This document shows positions 27,861-37,851 of a DNA stretch of 64,000 nucleotides, piece after piece. The stretch covers positions 620,001-684,000 of the forward strand of contig CAXXVR010000002.1 in the NCBI GenBank assembly GCA_963675955.2, written 5' to 3'. Position 1 is the stretch's first letter. Each line of letters begins with the position of its first letter. The notes beneath the pieces are model-generated. The model was not told the DNA's origin and searched no databases. It saw nothing but the letters and a program-made list of their open reading frames with translations. Made by a program: the position numbers and the translations under genes. The stretch is from Desulfocicer sp963675955 (lineage in GTDB: Bacteria > Desulfobacterota > Desulfobacteria > Desulfobacterales > Desulfobacteraceae).

Positions 27861-29444
27861 TTAATTTGTATTAATAGTTTCTTTAAATACGCTTAATACC
27901 GGGGAGTCCAGCTGGCTTCCAAAATCTTCCTTGGTCCATTTGAAAAAAGACAGAAGCATGAATATCAATACCAGGAGAACGGGAAGGGCAAAGATTACAG
28001 CGGCTGCCTGTACGGCACTCAATCCGCCGAGCACTGTGAGCATTACCGCAAGGGCCCCAAGGAGGACGGCCCAGAACAGCCGATGCCATTTGGGTGGCTC
28101 TTCATCCTGGTAGAGATTTTTGGAACAGGTGGATGCCAGGGTCCAGGCACAGGACTGGTACAGTGTGGCCGTACTCAAGAAACCCACAATGATAACTAAT
28201 GGCCAGACAAGCCATTGATGGGGAAGAGTGCAAAAGAGTTCGTAGATCATGTATTCCGGCCCCTTGGTGGTGAATATTTCCACCATGGGAATAATGTTTT
28301 CCGTGGTGAGATACATGGTATAGCTGCCCAGAAGCCCGCACATGAGAACACTTCCGATGGTGCCGCAGCCCACAACCATGAGGTATATCTGGCGAAAGGT
28401 TCTGGCCTTGGATATCCTGGCGACAAAGATTCCAAGGAACACGGCATATACCGCCCAGAACGCCCACCAGAAGACAGTCCAGTTCTGGGGAAAACCGCTC
28501 TTGCCCACAGGATCCGTCCAGGTGCTCATTTTGATAAAATTCTGAAACATCTGCCCCAGACTTTCGGTGGTAAATGAGAGAATATAGACCCCTGGTCCAA
28601 AGATGAGCAGAAAGGCCACCAGGCCGAAGACCGCCCATACATTGATGTCGCTGAGCCATTTCATCCCCTTGTTGATTCCGGAAAGAACCGAATAGGCAAA
28701 AAGTGCGACCCAGCAGACGATGATGCCGATGTTCAGGGGGAGTCCCCGGGGAATGCCCAGGAGTTTTTCAGCCCAGACTGCGATCATGGGGACAAGTATG
28801 GCAAGGGAGGCAGCGGTGCCGGCAGCAAGGCTGATGATGACGATGGTGTCGATCATGTTGCCCAGGGGGCCCCTGGCCCGTTTGCCTAAGAAACCTTCAC
28901 ATGCAAGGCTGCCCTTGAGCTGTGGTTCCCTTCTGACATAATAGAAGTAGGCCACCAAGGCTCCGGTAAAGCCGTAGTAGGCCCAGGGAGCAGGACCCCA
29001 GTGGAACATGGCGTAGGTGACCCCCCAGGTGGCGGCTGCAGCAGAGTTGGGTTCAATGCCGAAGGGCGGGGCTGTGATGTGGTACATAGGCTCCACCATT
29101 CCCCAGTAGAAGAGACCGGCACTTGAACAGCCGGTGATCAGCATGAAGGCCCAGGTGCCAGTGGAGTAGTCCGGTGTTTCCTCGGGAAGTCCCATCTTTA
29201 TGCTACCGTATCTTGAAAAGGAAATCCCAAGACCCAGGATAAACATGATAAGGGTGAACCATTCAAAAATCGAGTCAAAATCAAAACTTATGAAATGGAA
29301 AATTTTCTTGCCCCAGTTGGAACCTGCTTCAGGAAAGATAAAGCAGGGGACCATGATCAGGCAAAGAATGAGAACAGATGGCCAGAATACAGCCTTGTCC
29401 AGCTCTATATTTCTGGATTTACTGCTTGCCGAATTTTTATTCAT
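27861..29444 (-). CDS. BCCT-family (betaine/carnitine/choline) transporter
   Basis: 527 residues with about twelve membrane helices. Characteristic stretches are GWFTLIM-like helix 2 entry, AFMLITGCSSAGLFYWGMVE, WAYYGFTGALVAYFYYVRRE and the cytoplasmic GIFVARISKARTFRQ. It starts MNKNSASSK, with AGGAGAG 7-8 bases ahead of the ATG. BCCT carriers import quaternary amines by Na+ or H+ symport or by antiport. It is upstream of the mttB-like gene on the same strand (142-base gap), forming an uptake-plus-demethylation unit. A sigma-54 promoter lies 91 bases ahead. Confidence 0.9.
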   Translation of the reverse strand: MNKNSASSKSRNIELDKAVFWPSVLILCLIMVPCFIFPEAGSNWGKKIFHFISFDFDSIFEWFTLIMFILGLGISFSRYGSIKMGLPEETPDYSTGTWAFMLITGCSSAGLFYWGMVEPMYHITAPPFGIEPNSAAAATWGVTYAMFHWGPAPWAYYGFTGALVAYFYYVRREPQLKGSLACEGFLGKRARGPLGNMIDTIVIISLAAGTAASLAILVPMIAVWAEKLLGIPRGLPLNIGIIVCWVALFAYSVLSGINKGMKWLSDINVWAVFGLVAFLLIFGPGVYILSFTTESLGQMFQNFIKMSTWTDPVGKSGFPQNWTVFWWAFWAVYAVFLGIFVARISKARTFRQIYLMVVGCGTIGSVLMCGLLGSYTMYLTTENIIPMVEIFTTKGPEYMIYELFCTLPHQWLVWPLVIIVGFLSTATLYQSCAWTLASTCSKNLYQDEEPPKWHRLFWAVLLGALAVMLTVLGGLSAVQAAAVIFALPVLLVLIFMLLSFFKWTKEDFGSQLDSPVLSVFKETINTN

Positions 29445-29534
29445 TAATATTACTCTCCTCTATTCACAAAAATACGCCGGGTGAGCTGATAATTTCAGCT
29501 TCATTTAAAATGACATCCATTACTTATGCACTTA

Positions 29535-29551
29535 TGCAAAGAGGTTGCCAA
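29535..29551 (-). promoter_or_regulatory. Sigma-54 promoter of the BCCT/mttB-like unit
   Basis: The minus strand reads TTGGCAACCTCTTTGCA. It has GG and GC elements exactly 12 bases apart and strong agreement with the TGGCACN5TTGC consensus. It lies 91 bases before the BCCT start codon. The divergent neighbouring gene encodes a sigma-54 activator. Confidence 0.75.
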
Positions 29552-29835
29552 ACAATTTATTTGTTTATAAAATGTTGCATTATTATAAATAATTAATATG
29601 TTTTTCAGTTGGTTATGTATGGATGTTTTTTGCAGAACAAGGGGGTGGAAATAAAGATGATTGAAAAAATATCAAAAAAACTTTATTACTAACAAGGATA
29701 TAACCTCAAAAAAGTCTTATCAAAATTTTTTTATGCTGGGCTGATCCGCCTTTTTTCCGGATTTTACCCTGATACGTAAAAATATAAAAAGTTTGGCTTG
29801 AGGTCGGTTGGTAAAATCATTCTGAACGGGGGATT

Positions 29836-31326
29836 ATGTCGGAAAGAAAAATAAAGGGTGGACTATCGGATTTGGTAGAGCATCTTGGTGTTGATATGTT
29901 CAATTTTTATGATGACTTGCATGAGGGGGTCATCATAGCCGATGTGACAGGAACTGTTTTATATTACAATGCCACCCAAGCCAGGATTGATGATATTGAC
30001 CGGAAGTATGCCACGGGTAAAAAAATAACTTCACTTTACAAACTCAGTGAGAACACCAGCACCACAATGCAGTGTATCCGGACAGGCATGCCTGTAAAAA
30101 ACAAGATGATGGTTTATCGTACACGACTTGGCAAGATTGCCAACACCATCAGCAATGTTTTTCCCCTGTTTAATAAAGAAAAAGAGGTGTTTGGTGCCAT
30201 CAGTTTTACCAAGGATTATCAGATGCTGGAAAGTATCCTTGAACGGGGTGTTCCCATTAAGGCCTCCCAGCGATTCAGCAACGGCACTCGGTTTACCTTT
30301 GAGGATATTATCGGCTCGGACCATGCCCTTCTTAAGTCCGTGAAAATAGCTAAACTTGCTTCAGATTCACCATCGGCAATCATGCTCTCCGGTGAAACAG
30401 GGACAGGAAAGGAGCTGTTTGCCCAGTCCATTCATAATTACAGTTCCTTTGGCCGGGAAAAATTTATTCCCGTTAACTGCGCCGCCATTCCTGAAAATCT
30501 TTTAGAGGGAATATTATTTGGTACTTCAAAGGGTGCCTTTACCGGATCTGTGGATAAATCCGGTCTTTTTGAACAGGCGAATCATGGAACATTGTTTCTG
30601 GACGAACTTGATTCCATGCCTTTTTCACTTCAGGCAAAACTGCTCCGGGTCGTCCAGGAGAAAAAGGTTAGAAGGCTTGGCTCCATCAATGAAATTGATC
30701 TTAATTTGAAGATCATCAGCACCGTGAGCCAGCATCCCCATCAGATCATAAAGCGTGAATTGCTTCGTCAGGATCTATTTTACCGTATGGGTGTTGTTCT
30801 GGTGACAATACCGCCTTTACGGCATCGCAGAAATGATATCCAGCCCTTGGTAGATCGGTTTATTACCAAATTCAACGAGATCTTCGGTGAGCGGGTAAAT
30901 GGTATTTCTTCAAAGGTTACCGCCCTGTTTAATGAATATGAATGGCCCGGCAATGTAAGAGAACTTGAGCATGTCATTGAAGGCGCCATGAATCTTATTA
31001 ACGGCTCAAGAATCATCGAGCGTAAACATCTGCCTTCCCATGTGCGTTTTGGCAGCAACACGGATTCGGCCCCGGATGTGTCTTTAGGTGTACAAGAGGC
31101 ATTGTTGAACCCCCAACCCTTTGAAGATTCGAGTTCTTATTCCTGCCCGGAAGGATTGAATCTTGTCGAAAACCAGACAGCCAATGAGCTCAAAATCATC
31201 GTTAATGCGTTGACCAAGAGCCGGGGCAATGCAGCCAAGGCAGCCAGAAATCTTGGAATATCTCCCCAGTCATTTCATTATAAGATGAAAAAGTATGGTA
31301 TTGAACGCAAGCAGTTTTTTCGGTAG
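29836..31326 (+). CDS. PAS-containing sigma-54-dependent transcriptional activator
   Basis: 496 residues. A PAS-like sensor occupies about residues 20-135 (YDDLHEGVIIADVTGTVLYY). It is followed by an AAA+ domain with Walker A GETGTGKE, a GAFTGS version of the GAFTGA loop and FLDELDSMP as Walker B, and by a C-terminal Fis-type helix-turn-helix (GNAAKAARNLGISPQSFHYK). There is no receiver domain, so it probably senses a ligand directly. It is divergent from the BCCT/mttB-like genes, whose promoter is sigma-54 type, making it their likely regulator. Final Ala to Ser in the GAFTGA loop is mild and may be functional. Confidence 0.88.
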   Translation: MSERKIKGGLSDLVEHLGVDMFNFYDDLHEGVIIADVTGTVLYYNATQARIDDIDRKYATGKKITSLYKLSENTSTTMQCIRTGMPVKNKMMVYRTRLGKIANTISNVFPLFNKEKEVFGAISFTKDYQMLESILERGVPIKASQRFSNGTRFTFEDIIGSDHALLKSVKIAKLASDSPSAIMLSGETGTGKELFAQSIHNYSSFGREKFIPVNCAAIPENLLEGILFGTSKGAFTGSVDKSGLFEQANHGTLFLDELDSMPFSLQAKLLRVVQEKKVRRLGSINEIDLNLKIISTVSQHPHQIIKRELLRQDLFYRMGVVLVTIPPLRHRRNDIQPLVDRFITKFNEIFGERVNGISSKVTALFNEYEWPGNVRELEHVIEGAMNLINGSRIIERKHLPSHVRFGSNTDSAPDVSLGVQEALLNPQPFEDSSSYSCPEGLNLVENQTANELKIIVNALTKSRGNAAKAARNLGISPQSFHYKMKKYGIERKQFFR

Positions 31327-31386
31327 AGTATACTTTTTATGCATTGTTCTATATATCTAAATTAAAATAAGGGCTGCCCATGGCAG

Positions 31387-32751
31387 TTATTGGATTTTAA
31401 GTTTGTCGATTTTGTAACGCAACGTTCCCCGGGGAATTCCCAGCAGTTGGGCCGCCTTTGTGGTGTTGCCTTCACTTTTTTTCAGGGCTTTATGCACCAT
31501 GCGGATGGTTACCTCTTCCAGCACGGATTCCAGGTCGTAGAGTTCCTCGGGAATTTCCACAAAGGCATCAGGTGTGGGGGGGGCATCTTCAATTTCCGAA
31601 GGAAGGTGTTGCAATGCCAGAATATCATTGTTGTGCATGATGCAGATACGTTCAAAGACATTTTTAAGTTCCCGGACATTACCGGGCCAAGGATACTTTA
31701 GAAGTCGGTCCATGGCCTTGTCATCAATGCGGGTGAACTTTTTGTGAAACTGCCGGGCAAATTTTTCCAGGAACAGCACGGCAAGGGCTGCAATATCCTC
31801 GGGTCTCTCCCGCAGGGGAGGAATGTGAATGGGAAACACGCTGAGGCGATAATAAAGATCCTGGCGGAACTTTTTTTCCGCAATGGCCTGCTTGAGGTCA
31901 ATGTTGGTGGCGGCAATGATTTTCACATCGGTTTTGATGTCCCGGTTGCCACCGATGCGTCGGAACAACCTTCGCTCCAGCACACCCAGCAATTTTGCCT
32001 GGAGCTGAATGGGCATCTCCCCGATTTCATCGAGAAACACCGTGCCGCCTTCGGCCATTTCAAAAAGCCCCTTGGTTTTTTTTACCGCATCGGTGAACGC
32101 CCCCTTTTCATGGCCGAACAATTCACTTTCCAGTAAATTTTCCGGCAGGGCTGCACAGTTGATGATCACCATGGGCATGCCATGGCGGGGGCTTGCATGG
32201 TGGATGGTCTGGGCCACCACCTCCTTGCCGCAGCCACTTTCCCCGGTGATGAGTACATTGGCACTTTCGTGCTGGGCCACCTCCCGGGACTGGGCTACAA
32301 TGTACTGCATCTGCTCGCTCTGGGCCACAATACCTGTTTTATCCGGCAGGTTCAGGGTCTTTTTTAAGATTCCCACCTGTTGTTTCAGGTGACTGGTTTC
32401 CATGGCAAGGCGCAGGATCAGCTTGATGGCATCGGCCTTGAAGGGTTTTTTGATGTAGTCATAGGCCCCCATTTTCAGGGCTTTCACCGCCGATTCAATG
32501 GAAGCGTACCCGGTGATGATGATCACCAGAAGATCCGGTTCCAGGGTTTTTGCCTGTTTGAGTACATCCAGACCGTGGATATCAGGCAGATTAAGATCCA
32601 AGAGCACAATGTCAACGTCATTAGCCGCCATGAAATCCAGGCCTGCCTGGCCCGAGGCTTCGGTGGAGACATCATACCCTTCTTCTGAAAGGATACGGCT
32701 TAAATTTTCCCGGATGATGGCTTCATCATCCACAACAAGAATTTTTTTCAT
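31387..32751 (-). CDS. NtrC/DctD-type sigma-54 response regulator
   Basis: 454 residues: receiver domain 1-120 (VVDDEAII, phosphoacceptor Asp in VLLDLNLPD, Lys in IKKPF), AAA+ domain about 140-380 (GESGCGKE, FLDEIGEMP) and Fis-type HTH at the C-terminus (GNTTKAAQLLGIPRGTLRYK). The sigma-54 contact loop reads GAFTDA instead of GAFTGA. This is unusual but is, to my knowledge, seen in some DctD-like proteins. It follows the membrane kinase at 32921-35458 on the same strand, with a 169-base gap. The pair probably activates the sigma-54 promoter at 35931 in front of the SLC13 transporter. Confidence 0.9.
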   Translation of the reverse strand: MKKILVVDDEAIIRENLSRILSEEGYDVSTEASGQAGLDFMAANDVDIVLLDLNLPDIHGLDVLKQAKTLEPDLLVIIITGYASIESAVKALKMGAYDYIKKPFKADAIKLILRLAMETSHLKQQVGILKKTLNLPDKTGIVAQSEQMQYIVAQSREVAQHESANVLITGESGCGKEVVAQTIHHASPRHGMPMVIINCAALPENLLESELFGHEKGAFTDAVKKTKGLFEMAEGGTVFLDEIGEMPIQLQAKLLGVLERRLFRRIGGNRDIKTDVKIIAATNIDLKQAIAEKKFRQDLYYRLSVFPIHIPPLRERPEDIAALAVLFLEKFARQFHKKFTRIDDKAMDRLLKYPWPGNVRELKNVFERICIMHNNDILALQHLPSEIEDAPPTPDAFVEIPEELYDLESVLEEVTIRMVHKALKKSEGNTTKAAQLLGIPRGTLRYKIDKLKIQ

Positions 32752-32758
32752 AAAATAT

Positions 32759-32845
32759 TGGCAAGGAACTTTCTGGTTTTAGCCCAGGGAAGGCTTGCCA
32801 CCTCCATTTTCATTATTTGTTGTGTTGAGCCACCGACATGACCCC
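32759..32845 (-). repeat. IS200/IS605-end-like hairpin plus partial family A repeat
   Basis: Read on the minus strand, 32807-32759 is GAGGTGGCAAGCCTTCC...TTCCTTGCCA with an inner CCTGGGCTAAAACCAG core. It is a close relative of the hairpin at 62651-62704. Next to it, 32809-32827 reads TTTTCATTATTTGTTGTG, the junction between hairpins 1 and 2 of family A, without the rest of the element. Confidence 0.6.
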
Positions 32846-32920
32846 TCTCCAAAAGAGTCCCCTCACCAAAATGGCCCATATTGTGACCAAGCCCAAGAAT
32901 TATCATCAATAAAGCCCATT

Positions 32921-35458
32921 TCATGCCACCGGCAGATAGATACTGAAACAGGTGCCCTGGTCCGGGGTGCTCTCCACGGTGATTTTGCCGCCGTGTTCCT
33001 CCACAATGGTGTGGGTGATGGACAAGCCCAGGCCAAACCCTTCGGGGTTGTGGCTGAAAAACGGGTCAAAGATAAGTTCCATGTCTTCCTTTGCAATGCC
33101 CGGACCGTCATCGGCAATGGCAAGCAGAATAAAGGGCTCTGATTCTTCCCGGGACAGAGTGGTGGTGATGGTGATACTGCCACCCTGTTCCAGCACATTC
33201 AGGGCGTTTAATATAATATTTATGATGGCCTGGCGGATGCGTTCCCTGTCCATGTGGATGCGGGGCAGGTTTTCTCCGGGCTCCCGGTTGAGAATAACCC
33301 CCTGTTTTCTGCACTGTTTGGAAACAAAGAACATGGTGTCATCAATAACATGATTTATATTCTCCAGGGTGGGGGTATGGCCGGGTTTGGCGGCAAAGTC
33401 CAGCAGGCGGTTGACAATGTTTTCCAGCTTTTCAATTTCTTCCAGGGCTCTCTGGATTAAAAGTCGGTCACTGGTGCGGTTGGCAATGCGGTCGTGGAGA
33501 TCGTCCAGCATCAGGGTGATACCCGTCAGGGGATTGCGGATCTCATGGGCAATGCCCGCAGCCAGGATGCCAAGGGACACCAGTTTATCCGAACGGGCAA
33601 TGTGTTTTTCCATATTTTTGCGCCGGGTGATATCCCGGAAGATCAGCAGGGTGGAACTGCCGCTGTCGCTATCTCCATTTAATAATGATGCCATGGCGGT
33701 TTCCAGGTGCAGGTGGGTGTTGTCCGGACGCTTGATATCAAGGGGCAGGGCCTGACGCCTTATGTCCGGGGTATTGTCCTTAATCAGCTCCAGCCAGGCA
33801 GGGTAGGGTTCAAGAAGATCATGGATATTCCGGCCGGTGATTTTCTCCTTTGATTGTCTGAAAAATCGGGTGGCCTTGGGGTTGGCGGAAAGGATAATAC
33901 CGTCTTTGTCAAATACCATTAGCCCTGAAAGCATGTTGGAAAAAATGCTGTTGAGCATGTGGGCCTGCTTTTCCAGATCCTTGAGGGATTTGACAAGGTT
34001 TTCTTCGTTCTGCTTTAACTTGCAGCCCATGGATCGGAATTCCTGGACCAGGATTTCCAGCTCATCACCGCTGTTTATGGCGATGTTGACATCATAGTTT
34101 CCCCGGCTGATTTCGCCCATGTGGCTGGACAGCAGGCGGATGGGTCGGGTAAAGGTGCGGGAGAGAAACACGGCAATGGCGGCCACCACAATGGCTGTGA
34201 AAACAACCAGAAGAAGATAGTTGTGGGCAATCTTTTTAAGGATGGCACGGATGGTGATGGAGGTGCCGTTGACGGTGTTATGAAACCGGCCGGTCTGCAC
34301 CCCCAGGGTGACCCCTCCGAAACACCCGGTGTTGCGGTATTCCCCCAGATTAAACTTGATGGGGGCATAGGCCAGAATCCGGGGAATGCCCCCCACGCTG
34401 GCGGTCTGCTGTACTCCGGAAAGACCCTGTATCACCTGACTTGCAATGGTGTTGTAATTTTCGTGGACAAAGGGGACATGGAGCAGGTTAAAGGGCAACT
34501 TCCCCGCCTGTATCTCTTTTTCCCGGTAGGCAGCTGTGGCGGGGTTCACCAGGATACCCATGGAATCAACCCCCCGGATATCCCAGGGTTTGGGATGGGT
34601 GATCATCCAACCCTGGTCATCAAATATAAAGGCATAATCGCCACTGAAATAATTGGGAGATAGTACTTTATCGTTGCCGAAGGGCTGAACATGCTGGGTA
34701 AACTCCATGAGATGCCGGTGATCCAGGGCAATGGATACCACCCCCACAGGGGTGCCATGATCATAGACTTTCCTGGAAAACCGGATGATGCCGGAAAAGG
34801 GGCGGTATTTCCAGGACAATGGGGGAATCTCCGGGTCTGAAATCTGATTTACCCCGGGGGGCGGTTCTGGACGCGGTACATGGAATCCCAGCAGGTGGGA
34901 TACATGGGGGGCGTCCCCCACCATGGCCATTGTTTTTTCAAAGAAATCTTCCCGGCCATAGGAGCTTAAAAAAGGGCTGGCCACATTTCGCCGGGAAGAA
35001 ATGGGCTGGCCTTCCCGGATGAGAATCTGTTCGTTCCCAGTAAGGTCCACAAAGGAAATCTCAGTGTAAATGGGTACCGATTTTTCAATGCCCCTGGTGT
35101 TCAGTGAGTCCTCTGCAGGCTCCCAGATGTTTCGCTGGTGTACTTTAAAAAAACCGGTATAGATTTCAGGATCCGGGGGCAGGGTGGCCAGCATGTTCAG
35201 GTCCGCTACGGCGGCGTTCAGAAACTGTTCCACCTGGGTGGCAATGGCACCGGCCCGGGCCTGGAGCAGGGACATGGATGTCTGTGTCAGGGCCGTGCGA
35301 CTGCTGTCCACAAGAAGTTCCACCACATGGTTCATGCGCACCCAAGTATAAAGGCCCAGAACCATCATGGGTACCAGGGAAAGTATCAGAAAACCTGCCA
35401 GAAATTTTTTTAATATGCCGAACTTCATCTTTCGCATTGTTTTGTTATCATTTTCCAT
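32921..35458 (-). CDS. Membrane sensor histidine kinase (double-Cache, HAMP, PAS), DctB-like
   Basis: 845 residues. The first membrane helix spans about 15-38, then an extracytoplasmic double-Cache-like domain of about 340 residues and a second helix near 405-430. HAMP, a PAS domain (MLSGLMVFDKDGIILSANPK), HisKA (AAGIAHEIRNPLTGI) and HATPase (ADDGPGI, GFGLGLSI) follow. Cache kinases bind small organic acids directly. The response regulator gene is downstream on the same strand. The divergent sigma-54-driven SLC13/malic-enzyme genes point to C4-dicarboxylate sensing, which is inference from context. No strong ribosome site was seen ahead of the ATG at 35458. Confidence 0.88.
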   Translation of the reverse strand: MENDNKTMRKMKFGILKKFLAGFLILSLVPMMVLGLYTWVRMNHVVELLVDSSRTALTQTSMSLLQARAGAIATQVEQFLNAAVADLNMLATLPPDPEIYTGFFKVHQRNIWEPAEDSLNTRGIEKSVPIYTEISFVDLTGNEQILIREGQPISSRRNVASPFLSSYGREDFFEKTMAMVGDAPHVSHLLGFHVPRPEPPPGVNQISDPEIPPLSWKYRPFSGIIRFSRKVYDHGTPVGVVSIALDHRHLMEFTQHVQPFGNDKVLSPNYFSGDYAFIFDDQGWMITHPKPWDIRGVDSMGILVNPATAAYREKEIQAGKLPFNLLHVPFVHENYNTIASQVIQGLSGVQQTASVGGIPRILAYAPIKFNLGEYRNTGCFGGVTLGVQTGRFHNTVNGTSITIRAILKKIAHNYLLLVVFTAIVVAAIAVFLSRTFTRPIRLLSSHMGEISRGNYDVNIAINSGDELEILVQEFRSMGCKLKQNEENLVKSLKDLEKQAHMLNSIFSNMLSGLMVFDKDGIILSANPKATRFFRQSKEKITGRNIHDLLEPYPAWLELIKDNTPDIRRQALPLDIKRPDNTHLHLETAMASLLNGDSDSGSSTLLIFRDITRRKNMEKHIARSDKLVSLGILAAGIAHEIRNPLTGITLMLDDLHDRIANRTSDRLLIQRALEEIEKLENIVNRLLDFAAKPGHTPTLENINHVIDDTMFFVSKQCRKQGVILNREPGENLPRIHMDRERIRQAIINIILNALNVLEQGGSITITTTLSREESEPFILLAIADDGPGIAKEDMELIFDPFFSHNPEGFGLGLSITHTIVEEHGGKITVESTPDQGTCFSIYLPVA

Positions 35459-35460
35459 GA

Positions 35461-35930
35461 CATGGGGTGATGCAAAAAAAATACCACTGTGAGAGTAAGT
35501 GCAGGCTGCGTGATCATGTCTGTTGTCAGCCTTTGAATTTTGGATCGCTTAATTTCTAAACTTTTTTTATCCTGTTTTGCGAGAACGGGGTCGGGGTTGT
35601 GTTACTGACATTATTGACCAAAGCCTGTGCAAACCCAAATATCACCGATCACGCCCATACGCCAACCCTTCTGAAGTTGTTTCCCGCTGAAAACCCTATG
35701 AGGCTACATTAATATGTTTGTGCAATATCCACAAAGCCTTTTTAAAAAAGGTTTTTTAAGACGGCGGAAATCCGCCCCTGGTCGGTGGATTTTGGTCTTT
35801 TAAAAAGCCATCCATTGCCTGAATATTTTTTCAGCCCCTTTTCTTTTTCTCTCTTTTATATCTGAAAACCCTTTAAATACAACCTATCCATGGGTTTGAG
35901 TTTCATTATTTTATTTCCATAAATGGAGAA
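35461..35930. other. Intergenic region between divergent kinase and transporter genes
   Basis: No gene was found. 35589-35668 is a degenerate family B element in the orientation of the 6439 copy (GGGGTCGGGGTTGTGTTACTG, core AGCCTGTGCAAAC). 35736-35760 contains an A/T-rich hairpin (AAGCCTTTTT/AAAAAAGG) and a GGCGGAAATCCGCC dyad. Binding sites for the DctD-like regulator would be expected here; no obvious paired site was identified. Confidence 0.5.
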
Positions 35931-35946
35931 TGGTACAGCCTTTGCA
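35931..35946 (+). promoter_or_regulatory. Sigma-54 promoter of the SLC13 transporter
   Basis: TGGTACAGCCTTTGCA has the GG and GC doublets 12 bases apart and TTTGCA at -12. It lies 65 bases before the ATG at 36012 and next to a sigma-54 two-component pair. Confidence 0.75.
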
Positions 35947-36011
35947 GATGGTTCATAAACAGAAATTATGAAATAAGTCTATTACCCACCATCTGGAATC
36001 GGAGATTATCC

Positions 36012-37553
36012 ATGGCACCTTATGTACTTAATAATCGATCAAAACTGCAAATCAGTGGCCTTGTCCTTGGGCCATTACTCTTCTTACTGGTATGGATGAT
36101 GGACCTTGATCCTGCCCATCCGGAAGTAACCCGAATGGCCGCCGTTGCCGTGTTCATGGCCGTTATGTGGGTCACAGAGGCCATTCCCCTTGCAGCCACA
36201 TCCCTCCTGCCGGTGATCTGTTATCCGATTCTGGGCATCATGAAGGGTAAAGGTGCAGCGGCGGTTTATTTTAACAGCACCATCTTTTTATTCATGGGGG
36301 GATTTCTCATTGCCCTTGCCATGGAAAAATGGAATCTGCACAAGCGTATCGCCCTTTTTGTGGTAAAAACCATTGGTGGCGGCCCCGCCCGCATTGTTTT
36401 CGGGTTTATGATGGCATCAGCCTTTCTTTCCATGTGGATCTCCAATACGGCAACGGCTGTGATGATGCTTCCCATTGCCCTTTCCATTGTATTAAAAATG
36501 GAAGAGCAGTTTGGAAAAGAGGACGCCAAAACCTTTGCATTGCCATTGCTTTTAGGAATTGCCTATGCCGCATCCATGGGAGGGGCTGCAACCCTGGTGG
36601 GGACACCGCCCAACCTGGTTTTGACCCGTACCTTTGAGCAGTTGTTTCCCACGGCACCTGCCATATCCTTTGGTACCTGGATGATCATGGCGTTGCCGTT
36701 GACCGCTGTAATGATCCTGATTATCTGGCTGTTACTTACCCAGGTGTTTTATAGAACCCCGGCCCATGTCAGGGTGGATCAGGGTGTTGTGCATAAAGAA
36801 TATGCCGATCTTGGACCCATATCTGCAGAAGAAAAAAAGGTGCTGATTGTTTTTGCCATGACCGCCATTTTATGGATTTTCAGAAAAGATCTGAACCTTG
36901 GGTTTGTCGTGGTTCCTGGGTGGTCATCTCTGCTCCCCTTTAAAGGTATGGTGGATGATGGCACCGTTGCCATTACCATGGCCATTACCCTGTTTTTTAT
37001 GCCCACCACCAGAAAGGATGCAGACACCCCTACTCTGCTGGATGCCGACGTGTTTACCAAACTGCCCTGGGGAATTATTCTTTTGTTCGGTGGTGGATTT
37101 GCCCTGGCCAAGGGGTTTCAGACCTCCGGGCTTTCCGTATTCATTGGTCAGAAGCTTCAAATTTTGGAAGGCACCAGTACCGTGGCCATGATTTCCAGTA
37201 TCTGCGGTACCTTGACCTTTTTAACCGAGTTGACCTCCAATACGGCAACCACCCAGATGATTCTGCCCATCCTCTCCTCCATTGCCGTGGCCATGAAGAT
37301 CAATCCGCTGATGTTGTTGATTCCCGCAACCCTGTCCGCCTCCTGTGCCTTCATGATGCCCATTGCAACCCCTCCCAATGCCATTGTATTCAGCAGCGGG
37401 CGTATCAAGATGATTGAAATGGTACGGGCCGGTATTCTTATTAACTTCATCGGTGTGGTTGTTATAACCGCTGTGTTTCTGGTATTTGGAGTTACGGTGT
37501 TTGCCATTGATCCCGGCATCATTCCCCAGTGGGCACTTGTTACGGTCCAGTAA
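36012..37553 (+). CDS. SLC13/DASS-family sodium:dicarboxylate symporter
   Basis: 513 residues with about twelve membrane segments. The two substrate-site signatures of the DASS family are visible: SNTATAVMMLPIAL (about residue 145) and the second SNTATTQMILPIL (near 415). GGAATLVGTPPNLV and the C-terminal MPIATPPNAIVFSSG also fit the family pattern. Such carriers import succinate, malate, fumarate or related acids with Na+. It is driven by a sigma-54 promoter and followed by malic enzyme, so malate/C4-dicarboxylate use is the likely role. Confidence 0.9.
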   Translation: MAPYVLNNRSKLQISGLVLGPLLFLLVWMMDLDPAHPEVTRMAAVAVFMAVMWVTEAIPLAATSLLPVICYPILGIMKGKGAAAVYFNSTIFLFMGGFLIALAMEKWNLHKRIALFVVKTIGGGPARIVFGFMMASAFLSMWISNTATAVMMLPIALSIVLKMEEQFGKEDAKTFALPLLLGIAYAASMGGAATLVGTPPNLVLTRTFEQLFPTAPAISFGTWMIMALPLTAVMILIIWLLLTQVFYRTPAHVRVDQGVVHKEYADLGPISAEEKKVLIVFAMTAILWIFRKDLNLGFVVVPGWSSLLPFKGMVDDGTVAITMAITLFFMPTTRKDADTPTLLDADVFTKLPWGIILLFGGGFALAKGFQTSGLSVFIGQKLQILEGTSTVAMISSICGTLTFLTELTSNTATTQMILPILSSIAVAMKINPLMLLIPATLSASCAFMMPIATPPNAIVFSSGRIKMIEMVRAGILINFIGVVVITAVFLVFGVTVFAIDPGIIPQWALVTVQ

Positions 37554-37851
37554 AAAAACAGGCAATAAATTTTCATTTCCATGAAATATTCCATGGAATA
37601 TTTAATAGAAAGCTGGTATGGTCTGTTGCTCGTTCATATATTGACGGGCTTTTATTAAAATTGTATTGAGGGTGCCGGGGGAGGTTGTATGCTTCCCTGC
37701 CAGGGAATCAAAAATACATTGGGTTCCTTCCCTTGAAAAAAATAGAAGAACAGGTGTTCGACGGGCAGGCTGCCAGCCATGGTTGCATGTTCTTTTGCCG
37801 GGTGCCTTTTTCCTCATAACCATAATTAATTTTTACAAGGAAGTCTCTATC

